Shown: piece by piece, positions 8,306 to 15,484 of the stretch
How positions within the stretch are numbered: position 1 is the first letter of the stretch
Layout of the letters: each line of letters opens with the position of its first letter
DNA from: Rhodospirillales bacterium 69-11
Lineage (GTDB): Bacteria; Pseudomonadota; Alphaproteobacteria; Acetobacterales; Acetobacteraceae
Length of the DNA: 32,117 bases
Direction: 5' to 3'
Assembly (NCBI GenBank): GCA_001898425.1
Contig: MKTV01000006.1
Coordinates: 1,181 to 33,297, forward strand
Position numbers and translations under genes: made by a program
The notes under the pieces: model-generated
What the model was told of the DNA's origin: nothing
The model's input: only the letters and a program-made list of their open reading frames with translations
The model's database searches: none

Positions 8306-9556
8306 ATGGCCGACAAGAACGACCTGTCCGCCGAAGCGGCGAAAACTGCGAAGGCGGATCCTGAATCCCTGGTCCTTCGCGCTGAACCACGAAAGGTCGT
8401 CCGTTTTAAACGTCGCCTGTTGATTGGTGCCGCCGCCATAGGAGCCATTGCTATCTTCGGCGCCACATGGTTTGCGCTGCGCGGCACGAGTCTTGTTCAC
8501 CATCAAACCGATGACGAACTCTACAACACCGATCGCAAGCGCTTGCCGGACTCGATGGCGGCTTTACCATCCGACTACGGGAAGGTGAAACTGGGATCGC
8601 CGTTGCCGGGCGATTTGGGACCGTCGGTTGTGGATCGCGAGCGCAGTCTTGGCGTCAATCCCACGGACACGAGCTTCAAACCCAATCCGGAAGATGATGC
8701 GGCTCGCGCGGAACGCATCCGGCTGGCGCAACAAGCCCGTCAAGCCAGCGAAGCCGGCGTATTCTTCCAAATATCGAACAAGGATGTTCGTGCGGCATTG
8801 CCCAACATGCCCGCAACCGCGAATGCGCCACCAGCATCCGCCGGTCCCGCGGACACTGGAAATCTGCATCTTGATCTCGCCAACGACCAGAACAACCAGG
8901 GCCACAAGCTCAGTTTCTTGAATCAGAAAGACGATAGTGGCATCTACAATCCGCACACGCTCCAGGAGCCCGCGTCGCCATACGAAGTGATGGCAGGCTC
9001 GGTCATCGCTGGCAGCCTGCTTGGCGGCCTCAACTCCGATTTGCCCAACGATATATACGCCTGGGTCACGGAGAATGTTTATGACAGCGTGACCGGCCAG
9101 ATTCTTCTCATCCCGCAGGGATCGCGCCTCAAGGGCCACTACGACAGTGTGGTCGCGTTCGGTCAAAGGCGGGCCTTGGTGGTCTGGCAGCGCATCATCA
9201 GACCGGACGGCTCCTCCGTCGAAATCGACAATATGCCAGCGGCCGACCCTTCCGGCTATGCCGGTTTGGAGGATCAGGTCGATTTCCACACTTGGGCGTT
9301 GCTTAAGGGTGTTGTCATGTCAACGCTCCTGGGTGTGGGAACGCAAGTGACGTTCGGCAGCAACAACAGCGATCTCGTTGAAGCGATCCGCGAGTCTGCG
9401 GCGGAGAACACCAACGAGGCTGGCCAACGCATCGTAGAAAAGAATCTCAACATCCAGCCCACGATCACAATCCGTCCGGGCTGGCCGCTTCGCGTTTTGG
9501 TATCGAAGGACATCATCCTCACCCCCTGTCTCGGAGTGACATCATGCCGGAGTTGA
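8306..9556 (+). CDS. trbI: TrbI, core-complex protein (VirB10 family)
   Basis: The product has 416 residues. A cytoplasmic N-terminus is followed by one membrane segment at about 38-58, a Pro-rich periplasmic linker, and the VirB10 domain with the conserved VMAGSVIAGSLLGGLNSDLP, YDSVTGQILLIPQGSRLKG and later WPLRVLVSKDIIL. TrbI spans the envelope and links the inner-membrane ATPases to the TrbG ring. Its end overlaps the DUF2274 start by 13 bases. It is the last canonical trb gene here. Confidence 0.96.
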   Translation: MADKNDLSAEAAKTAKADPESLVLRAEPRKVVRFKRRLLIGAAAIGAIAIFGATWFALRGTSLVHHQTDDELYNTDRKRLPDSMAALPSDYGKVKLGSPLPGDLGPSVVDRERSLGVNPTDTSFKPNPEDDAARAERIRLAQQARQASEAGVFFQISNKDVRAALPNMPATANAPPASAGPADTGNLHLDLANDQNNQGHKLSFLNQKDDSGIYNPHTLQEPASPYEVMAGSVIAGSLLGGLNSDLPNDIYAWVTENVYDSVTGQILLIPQGSRLKGHYDSVVAFGQRRALVVWQRIIRPDGSSVEIDNMPAADPSGYAGLEDQVDFHTWALLKGVVMSTLLGVGTQVTFGSNNSDLVEAIRESAAENTNEAGQRIVEKNLNIQPTITIRPGWPLRVLVSKDIILTPCLGVTSCRS

Positions 9557-9822
9557 AGCTCGCAAAGCTGCCCGATCGCACGCCGGTGAAGATCACCATC
9601 TCGGTCAAGCCGGATCTCCACGCGATGCTTTCCCGCTACGCGGAATTTTACCGCCAGTCCTATGGCGAAGAGGAAAGCGTTGGCGAACTCATACCGTTCA
9701 TGTTGCAAGCGTTCATGGAAGCCGATCGTGGATTCGCGAAAGCGCTAAAGACGTTCGAAGACGAGGAACGTCCGGCATCACCTAGCACGAAATCGGTATC
9801 AAATTCGGAATCCTCACGCTGA
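9544..9822 (+). CDS. DUF2274 family protein following trbI
   Basis: The product has 92 residues. The pattern LAKLPDRTPVKITISVKPDLHAML then RYAEFYRQSYGEEESVGELIPFMLQAFM matches the DUF2274 family, found almost only directly after trbI in alpha- and betaproteobacterial elements. The strand-helix-helix layout resembles ribbon-helix-helix proteins, so a DNA-binding or regulatory role is plausible but unproven. The start overlaps the end of trbI, placing it in the same operon. Confidence 0.88.
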   Translation: MPELKLAKLPDRTPVKITISVKPDLHAMLSRYAEFYRQSYGEEESVGELIPFMLQAFMEADRGFAKALKTFEDEERPASPSTKSVSNSESSR

Positions 9823-9834
9823 AAGGAGAATGTC

Positions 9835-10146
9835 ATGTCATACGTCATCGGACATTTTACGCCTTCCAAAGATGGCGGTTGGGCTGGCTCGATCCAGACC
9901 CTGAAGATCGACGCCAAGCTGCGCTTCGTGCCCAACGACAATCGCGACAATGAGAAGGCGCCAGCGTTTCGGGTGTTTGCGGGCAAGTCGCGTGTCGGTG
10001 ATGCCTGGGCGGCGCGAACCAGCGCCGACGAGCCAAAGGATTATCTACAAGTCACTTTCGACGGTCCCGACCTGGCTGAGCCGTTCAAAGCCGCGCTGTT
10101 TCCGTCAAACGAAGGCAAGGAAGCCCAACTTGTCTGGCGGCGATAA
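9835..10146 (+). CDS. DUF736 family protein
   Basis: The product has 103 residues. It shows the DUF736 layout: an opening YVIGHF with W-G-IQTL, then LRFVPNDNRDNEKAPAFRVFAG, then AWAARTSADEPKDYLQVTFDGP, and a C-terminal LVW. AAAGGAG stands 7 bases before the ATG and 12 bases after DUF2274. DUF736 genes are carried by many trb-type ICEs and plasmids. The function is not known; a small beta-rich nucleic-acid-binding fold has been suggested from its look only. Confidence 0.9.
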   Translation: MSYVIGHFTPSKDGGWAGSIQTLKIDAKLRFVPNDNRDNEKAPAFRVFAGKSRVGDAWAARTSADEPKDYLQVTFDGPDLAEPFKAALFPSNEGKEAQLVWRR

Positions 10147-10277
10147 ACATCAGCCCCCGACATCGCTGGAGAGAGAAGCCGGCGTGACGCATTGGAGATA
10201 ATTCGACTCGACTCCCATGTCGTTATGTTCTTGTATTGTTCTATGCACCCCAGAACTTGTCAAGAGCACGAAAAACA

Positions 10278-10646
10278 ATGGGATACACGGTTTTCTCTCC
10301 ACTGGATGAAGATGGCGCACAAGCATCAGGTCTTTCGCTCACGGAAGCCTTTACGCGCATGATGGCCTTGGCGCGCTGCGATTACGCATTCGGGCGCTTC
10401 AACGGCGACATGGTTTTGACGTTGACGCCGGCGGACGCACCCGACGCATTTCCGGCGGAGCCGCCGCCAGAGTGCCGGTCCAAACAACTCGACAATGAAA
10501 AAGCGCGACAAGAGATCATGCGGCGCTTTCTGAAACACGGCATGGGTGGCTATCGGATCGTGACCGACGAGGACTGGCAGCGAGAAGAGAGAAAGCGGAG
10601 CGAGCAAAGCGGGCTGCGCCCCGCACGCCGGCTGGACGTGGAGTAG
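10278..10646 (+). CDS. Hypothetical protein, paralogue A of a tandem pair
   Basis: The product has 122 residues from ATG 10278; an in-frame ATG at 10236 would add 14 residues but has no ribosome site. I do not recognise a family. It aligns by eye with the next gene: YTVFSPLDE then LTEAF against WVVYSDVLE then LEEAF, and ARQEIMRRFLKHGMGGYRI against AREAIMARVLNHGLHGWRG. The C-terminus is highly charged (DWQREERKRSEQ). A 131-base spacer separates it from the trb operon, so it probably has its own promoter, in an AT-richer stretch near 10220-10250. Confidence 0.65.
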   Translation: MGYTVFSPLDEDGAQASGLSLTEAFTRMMALARCDYAFGRFNGDMVLTLTPADAPDAFPAEPPPECRSKQLDNEKARQEIMRRFLKHGMGGYRIVTDEDWQREERKRSEQSGLRPARRLDVE

Positions 10647-10683
10647 CGCGATAAGCAGGAAAGCGCGCGGCGCGGATCATCGC

Positions 10684-11076
10684 TTGTGGGTCGTTTATTC
10701 CGATGTATTGGAACCGTTGAATTACGGAGGCTGGCCGTTGGAAGAAGCCTTCGACAAATTGCTCAAGCATGTCGGCTTTGAGCCGGTATGGTCGCAAGCA
10801 CCGTCCGCGGTGCTGGAATTGAAGCCCACCTTCACCGGCAAAGTTCCGATACCACCGCCAACCGCCCATGACACGCCAAGCGATCCAAAATTCAGTTCGG
10901 TGATTGGTTGGGGCATGAACGGCGAAGCGTTCGCGCGTGAAGCCATAATGGCGAGAGTTCTCAATCATGGTCTTCATGGCTGGCGCGGACAAATCCGGTA
11001 TCACTACAACATGGATCGCCAGACAGCGGAAAACCGCAGGCGCCATCCTGAGCTTTTTCCGCCCGGGGGAAAGTAA
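10684..11076 (+). CDS. Hypothetical protein, paralogue B of a tandem pair
   Basis: The product has about 130 residues. It begins at a TTG; no ATG or GTG precedes the homologous region, and the frame is closed by TAG at 10645-10647. AGGAAAG at 10657 is too far away (20 bases) to settle the start. It is a diverged relative of the gene just upstream, longer by a Pro-rich middle segment (GKVPIPPPTAHDTPSDPK). It has no signal peptide or membrane segment. Function is unknown. The shared ends and diverged middle suggest an old duplication inside the element. Confidence 0.6.
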   Translation: MWVVYSDVLEPLNYGGWPLEEAFDKLLKHVGFEPVWSQAPSAVLELKPTFTGKVPIPPPTAHDTPSDPKFSSVIGWGMNGEAFAREAIMARVLNHGLHGWRGQIRYHYNMDRQTAENRRRHPELFPPGGK

Positions 11077-11113
11077 GATCGACCATGCGCCGAAATAACC
11101 CGCGCCAAACAAC

Positions 11114-11770
11114 ATGAGAGATTCGATGTTTGCGCCTCAAGCCGTTTTTCAACAGGCTCAAAGCCCGGCCATGTGGCTGTTCAGTGCCGAGCGTTTGCGC
11201 AACGCAGCGGAGACTATTCTGACCGATCAACTCGAGCAGGAAGTCCCATATTTCAGGGCTGTAGACGCTGCGAGCGAAGCTGCCCAAAGGGCGCTCGTAT
11301 CCAATCCAGACAAGCCGGCAATGGCAGAGATTCAATGTGAGCCACCGAACTATCTTCCAGCGCGGGTTCTATATGCGTTTTCGATGGAGAATGCGCTCAA
11401 AGGTCTCGCAATCGCGCGAAAACCAGAATTGGTAGGGGCTCAAAACGTCGATCGCGCTCTTCTCTCGCACGATCTCAATAGGCTCTCCACCTTGGCGTCT
11501 TTCACTTTGGCAGTTCAAGAAGCGCCGATATTGCGAGCACTCTCCCATATCGGTGAATGGGCTGGTCGATATCCGGTTGCGCGCAACATCAATCAGCATA
11601 TCGCATCGAACCGTGTTCATCGTGACCCGAACGAACTTCTGGATTGGGGGTCACAGCATCCAATCATGCGGGGCTGCTGCGCGCGCATGATCGATGATCT
11701 CAAGACGGCGCTTCCCAGCAGCCCAAGTCACTTTGGTGTGATTGTCGCGCTTCCCCCAAGGCTCGAATAG
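11114..11770 (+). CDS. HEPN-like domain protein, element cargo
   Basis: The product has 218 residues (or 214 from ATG 11126, which has a weak GAGA site). Residues about 75-160 follow the HEPN pattern: a helix VLYAFSMENALKGLAIA, then a loop with RALLSHDLNRL, then a helix and WAGRYPVAR. The run R-A-L-L-S-H fits the R-x4-6-H motif of HEPN ribonucleases. HEPN proteins often act in toxin-antitoxin or anti-phage systems. No partner nucleotidyltransferase is adjacent; its neighbour is a convergent RES toxin gene 29 bases away. The family call is by eye only. Confidence 0.5.
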   Translation: MRDSMFAPQAVFQQAQSPAMWLFSAERLRNAAETILTDQLEQEVPYFRAVDAASEAAQRALVSNPDKPAMAEIQCEPPNYLPARVLYAFSMENALKGLAIARKPELVGAQNVDRALLSHDLNRLSTLASFTLAVQEAPILRALSHIGEWAGRYPVARNINQHIASNRVHRDPNELLDWGSQHPIMRGCCARMIDDLKTALPSSPSHFGVIVALPPRLE

Positions 11771-11799
11771 CGAGGTCACCATCTACGATAGCGCGGCTC

Positions 11800-12393
11800 T
11801 CATTCGACGATGAGACCAAGATTATGTTGCTGCAGCACGTCCGGAAGTCCGTCGTGGACGGCGACTGGGCCCTGTTCGACGACTTCAAGCTTCGACGAGG
11901 CCCGCGCAAAAACTGCAAAGCAGTCGGCGCCTGTCAGGCGTGACGGATAAACAAGGCCATCGACGCTGGCATGCTGCGAATGGATGGCCGCAGCGAGCGC
12001 GCGGCCGGCCGCCTGATTGCGTGCATGGATCGTATCCGTCGGTGCGCCGATATCGACGCAGCCCGTGCCACGTAGATCGAGAAGGTTCAGCATCTCGTCT
12101 GACCGCGTTGCCAATCGGAGCCAAGTCCGCAGCGCCAGTTCTCCATACGGAATGTCCCGCCGTCCTTTGAGAACGAAACGATCGCGAACGATGACTTCGA
12201 TAAATGCCGTCTCGAAGCTTTGCGCCGCATAGAGCACCGTGCTGGTCTTTCCGTCGCAGAACCGGGACCGTGTGAGGCGGGTTGCCAATGGGTTGTCGGC
12301 ATGACGTGTCCATATGAGTCGACAAGCCGATGTTATCCGCTGGCGAAGCAAGTGCGCCCTTATCCGTTCGATTGGATAAGAGCCACGGGTCAA
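11800..12393 (-). CDS. RES-domain toxin (probable NAD+-degrading)
   Basis: The product has 197 residues. The RES fold is indicated by TRSRFCDGKTSTVLYAAQSFETAFIEVIV, with an Arg, a Tyr after VL and a Glu in the positions typical of the active site, and by the later DGLVYPSRLTGADCFAVF, where the family has a conserved Ser. Known RES toxins (MbcT, Res) destroy cellular NAD+. The start is TTG overlapping the antitoxin stop as TTGA, so the two are co-translated with the antitoxin first. No damage is seen, so the toxin may be active. Confidence 0.85.
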   Translation of the reverse strand: MTRGSYPIERIRAHLLRQRITSACRLIWTRHADNPLATRLTRSRFCDGKTSTVLYAAQSFETAFIEVIVRDRFVLKGRRDIPYGELALRTWLRLATRSDEMLNLLDLRGTGCVDIGAPTDTIHARNQAAGRALAAAIHSQHASVDGLVYPSRLTGADCFAVFARASSKLEVVEQGPVAVHDGLPDVLQQHNLGLIVE

Positions 12394-12941
12394 GAAAAGG
12401 CCTCGCCATAGGATTCCGCGGCAAGCAGCACTTCCTTGATTTGTCCTTGCTTCAACTTATCGATCGGCCGCGCGGGTGTGTCGAGAAATGCGGATTCCTC
12501 GTTCAGAAAGCGCCAGGTGACACGCGGATCGTCGATAACCTTCAGCACGTCGGCAATACCCGGAACGAGTTCTCCGGAACCGACAATCTGTTCCGCCGGG
12601 ATTGCGGCGCCGGCCTTTGTCGTCTTCCAGCCGATCATCCGCTTCTTCTCGATCCAGTCATAGGCTGTGGTGCGCGAGATTTTCAGCCGCTGCGCTGCTT
12701 CGGAGATCGAAAGAATGTCCGGCTGAACATCGGGCGTGACGACAAACCTCTTGAGGTTGTCGGGAATGGGCAGCTTGGCAGGCGTCTCCTGTGCGGCTGC
12801 TGCCTCCAACACGGCCGCGATCAGCTTGCTGGCCTGGTTGGGGTGGTTGCGCAGGAAAGCCTCTGCCGGCTTGGACAGCCGTGGCAGTTTCGTGAGCGGC
12901 GGCATCGTTTTTGACCGGGAAGCGCGGGCCGGACTGGCCAT
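12390..12941 (-). CDS. RES-partner antitoxin with excisionase-type HTH and Xre/MbcA/ParS tail
   Basis: The product has 183 residues from ATG 12941, preceded by GGAG; an in-frame ATG at 12971 would add 10 residues but overlaps the -10 region. The middle (ILSISEAAQRLKISRTTAYDWIEKKRMIGW) is a MerR/excisionase-like helix-turn-helix instead of the usual Xre type. The C-terminus (VLKVIDDPRVTWRFLNEESAFLDTPARPIDKLKQG) is the DUF2384-type toxin-binding domain. It neutralises the downstream RES toxin and should autoregulate. The unusual DNA-binding domain is discussed in the findings. Confidence 0.85.
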   Translation of the reverse strand: MASPARASRSKTMPPLTKLPRLSKPAEAFLRNHPNQASKLIAAVLEAAAAQETPAKLPIPDNLKRFVVTPDVQPDILSISEAAQRLKISRTTAYDWIEKKRMIGWKTTKAGAAIPAEQIVGSGELVPGIADVLKVIDDPRVTWRFLNEESAFLDTPARPIDKLKQGQIKEVLLAAESYGEAFS

Positions 12942-12969
12942 GACGAGGACTCCAACATATTGCCGGCGC

Positions 12970-12998
12970 ATTATAAGGCAATCCGTCCAATATGTCTA
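12970..12998 (-). promoter_or_regulatory. Promoter of the toxin-antitoxin operon
   Basis: On the minus strand, TAGACA (12993-12998) and TATAAT (12970-12975) are separated by 17 bases, one mismatch from the sigma-70 consensus. The predicted start lies about 20 bases before the antitoxin ATG. It is flanked by an inverted pair, ACATATTG at 12955-12962 and CAATATGT at 12988-12995, and by a further copy CAGTATGTC at 13006-13014. These are likely antitoxin operators. Confidence 0.75.
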
Positions 12999-13109
12999 GT
13001 TTGTTCAGTATGTCCAACAGACTGGTATTCGGCCGACCCGACGGGGACTGCGGTTCCGACCGGCCCACGATGAAGGCGAGTTGGCTGGGTTGCCCTTCTC
13101 ATTGGTTCA

Positions 13110-14384
13110 CTACGCGGCCAGCTTTGATGGAGCATGAAAACCAAAGCGCGGAGCAGCCGCTCGAATGGCTTCGGCAATGAATGACGGAGCCAGATGCCCG
13201 TAGTGCTTTTCTACCATTCGCGTATCCGCATGACCCAAATTCTTGGCGATAACCATTAGAGGTGCACCATTCATAATGGCATGGCTCGCGTAGGTATGGC
13301 GTAAGCAGTGGAAACTAGCTTTTGGCTTCAGTTCAGCCGCAGCACACGTCTCGCGCATTACTCTAATTTGGTGCGAAGTGCCCCATCGTTCGCCGTTGTC
13401 TTTGATAAACATTGGTTCAAGCGGATCGCTATTTTTCGTGATCGCTTTGAAAAATGCGATGCCCTCATCCGAAAGCACGATGTGGCGGGCCTTGCCACTC
13501 TTGCTCGTACAAACGCGAATCGTCCCGCTGTCACGGATGAAGTCCTCGACGTTCAGAGTGCACAGTTCCCCATAGCGCGCGCCGGTAAGAAGTCCTGCTT
13601 GAACGAGTCGCTTAAAGTCGTTGGGACATACTTTCACGAGCCGCTTTGCTTCGTTGACCGTGAGGTATCGCACGCGTGCCATGGAGACGCCCTTGAAGGG
13701 ACGAATGCGCCGCCATGCCGTATCGGAAGGGATAATGCCCTGCGACCATGCACGGTTGAGAGCAGCTTTCAAAATCCCCATGGTCCTGTTAACCGACGCC
13801 TGTCTGCGTCGGAGTACGTCGCCTACGAGGGGCGCGTTCCGATACTTCTGCTTTTGGCCTTTGCGAGTACGAGATCGCGCCGGCGTTGAGACGAGCTCTT
13901 TGATGAATGTCTCGAGCTTGATCGTTGTAAGTTTCGCGCATTCCAATTCTCCGAGCGCAGGAATGAGAATTCCGTTAGCCCGGTAGCGCGCGCTGCCAGC
14001 TGTCTTGCGATTGATTTCCAACCAATCGATGTATTCCTCCAGGCAAGTCTTCACGGTGTAGGGCCCCGCGGGCTCCTCGGGCACGCCGTCCCGTTCGCGC
14101 GTGCGCGATATAAAAAGGGTCCGAGTGATAGTTTGTGCGTGCGAGAAGTTCAGAATCGTGTGGCCATCGGCATCCAGAATGTCATCGGCCAAACCGATCG
14201 TTTCGACGCGATATTTTTCGCGACCGACATACCAGCGCATCACCCAGCGTCCGCCGGATCTTCCTTTCCGGTAGCCCAAATGCAGACCCTGATCGATCAT
14301 CCGAAAATAGGGCTTGCTCGAAATTGCTAATCTCGCCCGAGAACTCCGAGTCTGCAGCGCTTCGTCGCGAACCGTTCTTGCCAT
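13110..14384 (-). CDS. int: Tyrosine recombinase, ICE integrase
   Basis: The product has 424 residues. The catalytic set is complete: Arg at about 270 in TGARYGELC, Lys in the beta hairpin TSKSGKARH, HCLRH at 359-363, His in LGHADTR at about 385, and the nucleophile Tyr in VEKHYGHL at about 395. The N-terminal part holds an arm-binding-type region and a SAM-like core-binding domain (residues about 110-220). ATG 14384 is preceded by AAGGAG with 8 bases spacing; the GTG 9 bases upstream is too close to that site. It lies about 220 bases from the tRNA-end junction, as expected of the enzyme that integrates this element. Confidence 0.95.
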   Translation of the reverse strand: MARTVRDEALQTRSSRARLAISSKPYFRMIDQGLHLGYRKGRSGGRWVMRWYVGREKYRVETIGLADDILDADGHTILNFSHAQTITRTLFISRTRERDGVPEEPAGPYTVKTCLEEYIDWLEINRKTAGSARYRANGILIPALGELECAKLTTIKLETFIKELVSTPARSRTRKGQKQKYRNAPLVGDVLRRRQASVNRTMGILKAALNRAWSQGIIPSDTAWRRIRPFKGVSMARVRYLTVNEAKRLVKVCPNDFKRLVQAGLLTGARYGELCTLNVEDFIRDSGTIRVCTSKSGKARHIVLSDEGIAFFKAITKNSDPLEPMFIKDNGERWGTSHQIRVMRETCAAAELKPKASFHCLRHTYASHAIMNGAPLMVIAKNLGHADTRMVEKHYGHLAPSFIAEAIRAAAPRFGFHAPSKLAA

Positions 14385-14435
14385 GTCGCGCACTCCTTAA
14401 CCGGCAGCGATTTAGACCTCATGGCATTGGGATTG

Positions 14436-14485
14436 AATTCTAGTCCACGGTTGGGACTGCATTCTTGTCCAATATTTGTCCAATA
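14436..14485. repeat. Direct and inverted repeats between int and the att junction
   Basis: TTGTCCAATA occurs at 14465-14474 and again at 14476-14485, an 11-base period (one helical turn). A weaker relative, TTCTAGTCCA, lies just before, and AGTCC (14442-14446) faces GGACT (14453-14457). Such clusters between an integrase gene and the crossover site are typical of arm-type integrase or excisionase binding sites. They also read TTGGAC on the minus strand and may overlap the int promoter. Confidence 0.55.
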
Positions 14486-14609
14486 AGCGCTGCGGAACGT
14501 CCGCGGAAGAGTGTGTCACGGAAAGCTATAAAATACAGGCAGATATTGGATTCCGTCGTCGACGGCGGACCATCGCGGAAGCTATTTTGATTTCTCTCAA
14601 GGCTGAAAC

Positions 14610-14637
14610 ACGAGTTCGATTCTCGTTGGGAGCGCCA
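14610..14637 (+). other. attR-type junction: tRNA 3' end (T-arm, acceptor strand, CCA)
   Basis: The T-stem ACGAG, loop TTCGATT and stem CTCGT are followed by a 7-base acceptor strand TGGGAGC, a G discriminator and CCA. This exactly fits the last 28 bases of a tRNA. The upstream sequence does not provide a matching GCTCCCA 5' strand or a clean 7-base anticodon loop, so no complete tRNA is present. It marks where the element entered a tRNA gene; the intact tRNA should be at the left end, outside the window. Which amino acid it carries cannot be told with certainty. Confidence 0.75.
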
Positions 14638-14650
14638 GGGACCAGCTCAC

Positions 14651-15442
14651 ATGGCGGGAAAGGACCCGGATGCAGTCCGGGCAAATGCCTGGCTTGAAGT
14701 TTCGGATTTGGTGGACCTCCAGCTTTCCCCGCTTGGGCTGCGCGCGATGGATGCGCTCGCGCCCAAACCATCGGAGGTGATCGTCGATGTCGGCTGCGGT
14801 ACGGGGCAAACCGTGTTGCAACTTGCCGAACAGGTTGGACCTGAGGGACAGGTCATCGGCGTCGATATCGTGCCATCGCTGCTGGAGCGGGCGCGGCTTC
14901 GTGGCGAGGGGTTGAGACAAGCACGCTTCATCGCATGCGACGCAGCGCAACTTCGCCTGCCCGAGAAAAGCGTTGATTGTGTCTTCTCACGCTTCGGGGT
15001 GATGGCGTTTGCAGATCCTGTTGCGGCGTTCGCCAATTTCCACCGAACCATGAAGCGGTCCGGCAGATTGGCGTTCGTCTGCTGGCGCGCGCTGGAAGAA
15101 AACGAACTGGATATCATGCCGCTTCGTGCGGCGGGTCTGGAAACCCGTGTCGACCGGACACCATTCCGGTTTGAGAAGCCGGAATTTATCCGGACCGTTC
15201 TAAGCGATGCCGGTTTTGGGCAGATCGTTATCGAGCCTTATGACCGTGCCGTTTCGAGTGGCGGCCTGGAGGCGATGCTAACGGTGCTGCTGAAGGTTGG
15301 CGCGGTCGGCAAGATCGTTCGCGAGAACCCGGAAATGTATGCGGCGGCCGAACGGCGCCTTCGCACCGCATTGGCAACACGGGTCGTTGATGGCCGCGTC
15401 GCGCTGAACGCGGGCGTTTGGCTGGTCACCGCAGCCGCGTGA
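14651..15442 (+). CDS. Class I SAM-dependent methyltransferase
   Basis: The product has 263 residues. Motif I is VIVDVGCGTGQTVLQLAE (about 44-61), the acidic strand end is VIGVDIVPS, and the motif IV region is VDCVFSRFGVMAFADPVAAF, all typical of the Rossmann-fold Methyltransf_11/25 type. The C-terminus GVWLVTAAA also fits that family. The substrate is unknown. The ATG lies only 13 bases after the tRNA 3' end and has no clear ribosome site, so it may be transcribed with the tRNA or its true start may lie further in (for example ATG 14747). A downstream start would remove part of the N-terminal lid. Confidence 0.8.
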   Translation: MAGKDPDAVRANAWLEVSDLVDLQLSPLGLRAMDALAPKPSEVIVDVGCGTGQTVLQLAEQVGPEGQVIGVDIVPSLLERARLRGEGLRQARFIACDAAQLRLPEKSVDCVFSRFGVMAFADPVAAFANFHRTMKRSGRLAFVCWRALEENELDIMPLRAAGLETRVDRTPFRFEKPEFIRTVLSDAGFGQIVIEPYDRAVSSGGLEAMLTVLLKVGAVGKIVRENPEMYAAAERRLRTALATRVVDGRVALNAGVWLVTAAA

Positions 15443-15484
15443 ACTCTCTGTACTTCATGAATCTGATGTTCTGCAGGCGCGGTG

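Larger units (their letters stand above)
1..14637. mobile_element. Right-hand part of an integrative and conjugative element (ICE)
   Basis: A complete trb mating-pair-formation cluster, the DUF2274 and DUF736 genes that usually accompany it, a toxin-antitoxin pair and a tyrosine recombinase lie together. They end at a 28-base tRNA 3' end (14610-14637). Genes after that point are of ordinary chromosomal type. The left end, relaxase, coupling protein and replication or partition genes are not in the window. The class, an alphaproteobacterial trb-type ICE, is inferred from gene order. The right boundary is inferred from the tRNA fragment and has not been shown by comparison with an empty site. 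Confidence 0.85.

Noticed and set aside
14562-14637. A complete tRNA gene ending at 14637
   Set aside because: Only the T-arm, acceptor 3' strand and CCA are present. No GCTCCCA-like 5' strand, D-arm or clean 7-base anticodon loop can be drawn.
14476-14697. Small plus-strand ORF crossing the tRNA end
   Set aside because: It spans the tRNA fragment, overlaps the methyltransferase in another frame, and has no ribosome site or recognisable domain.
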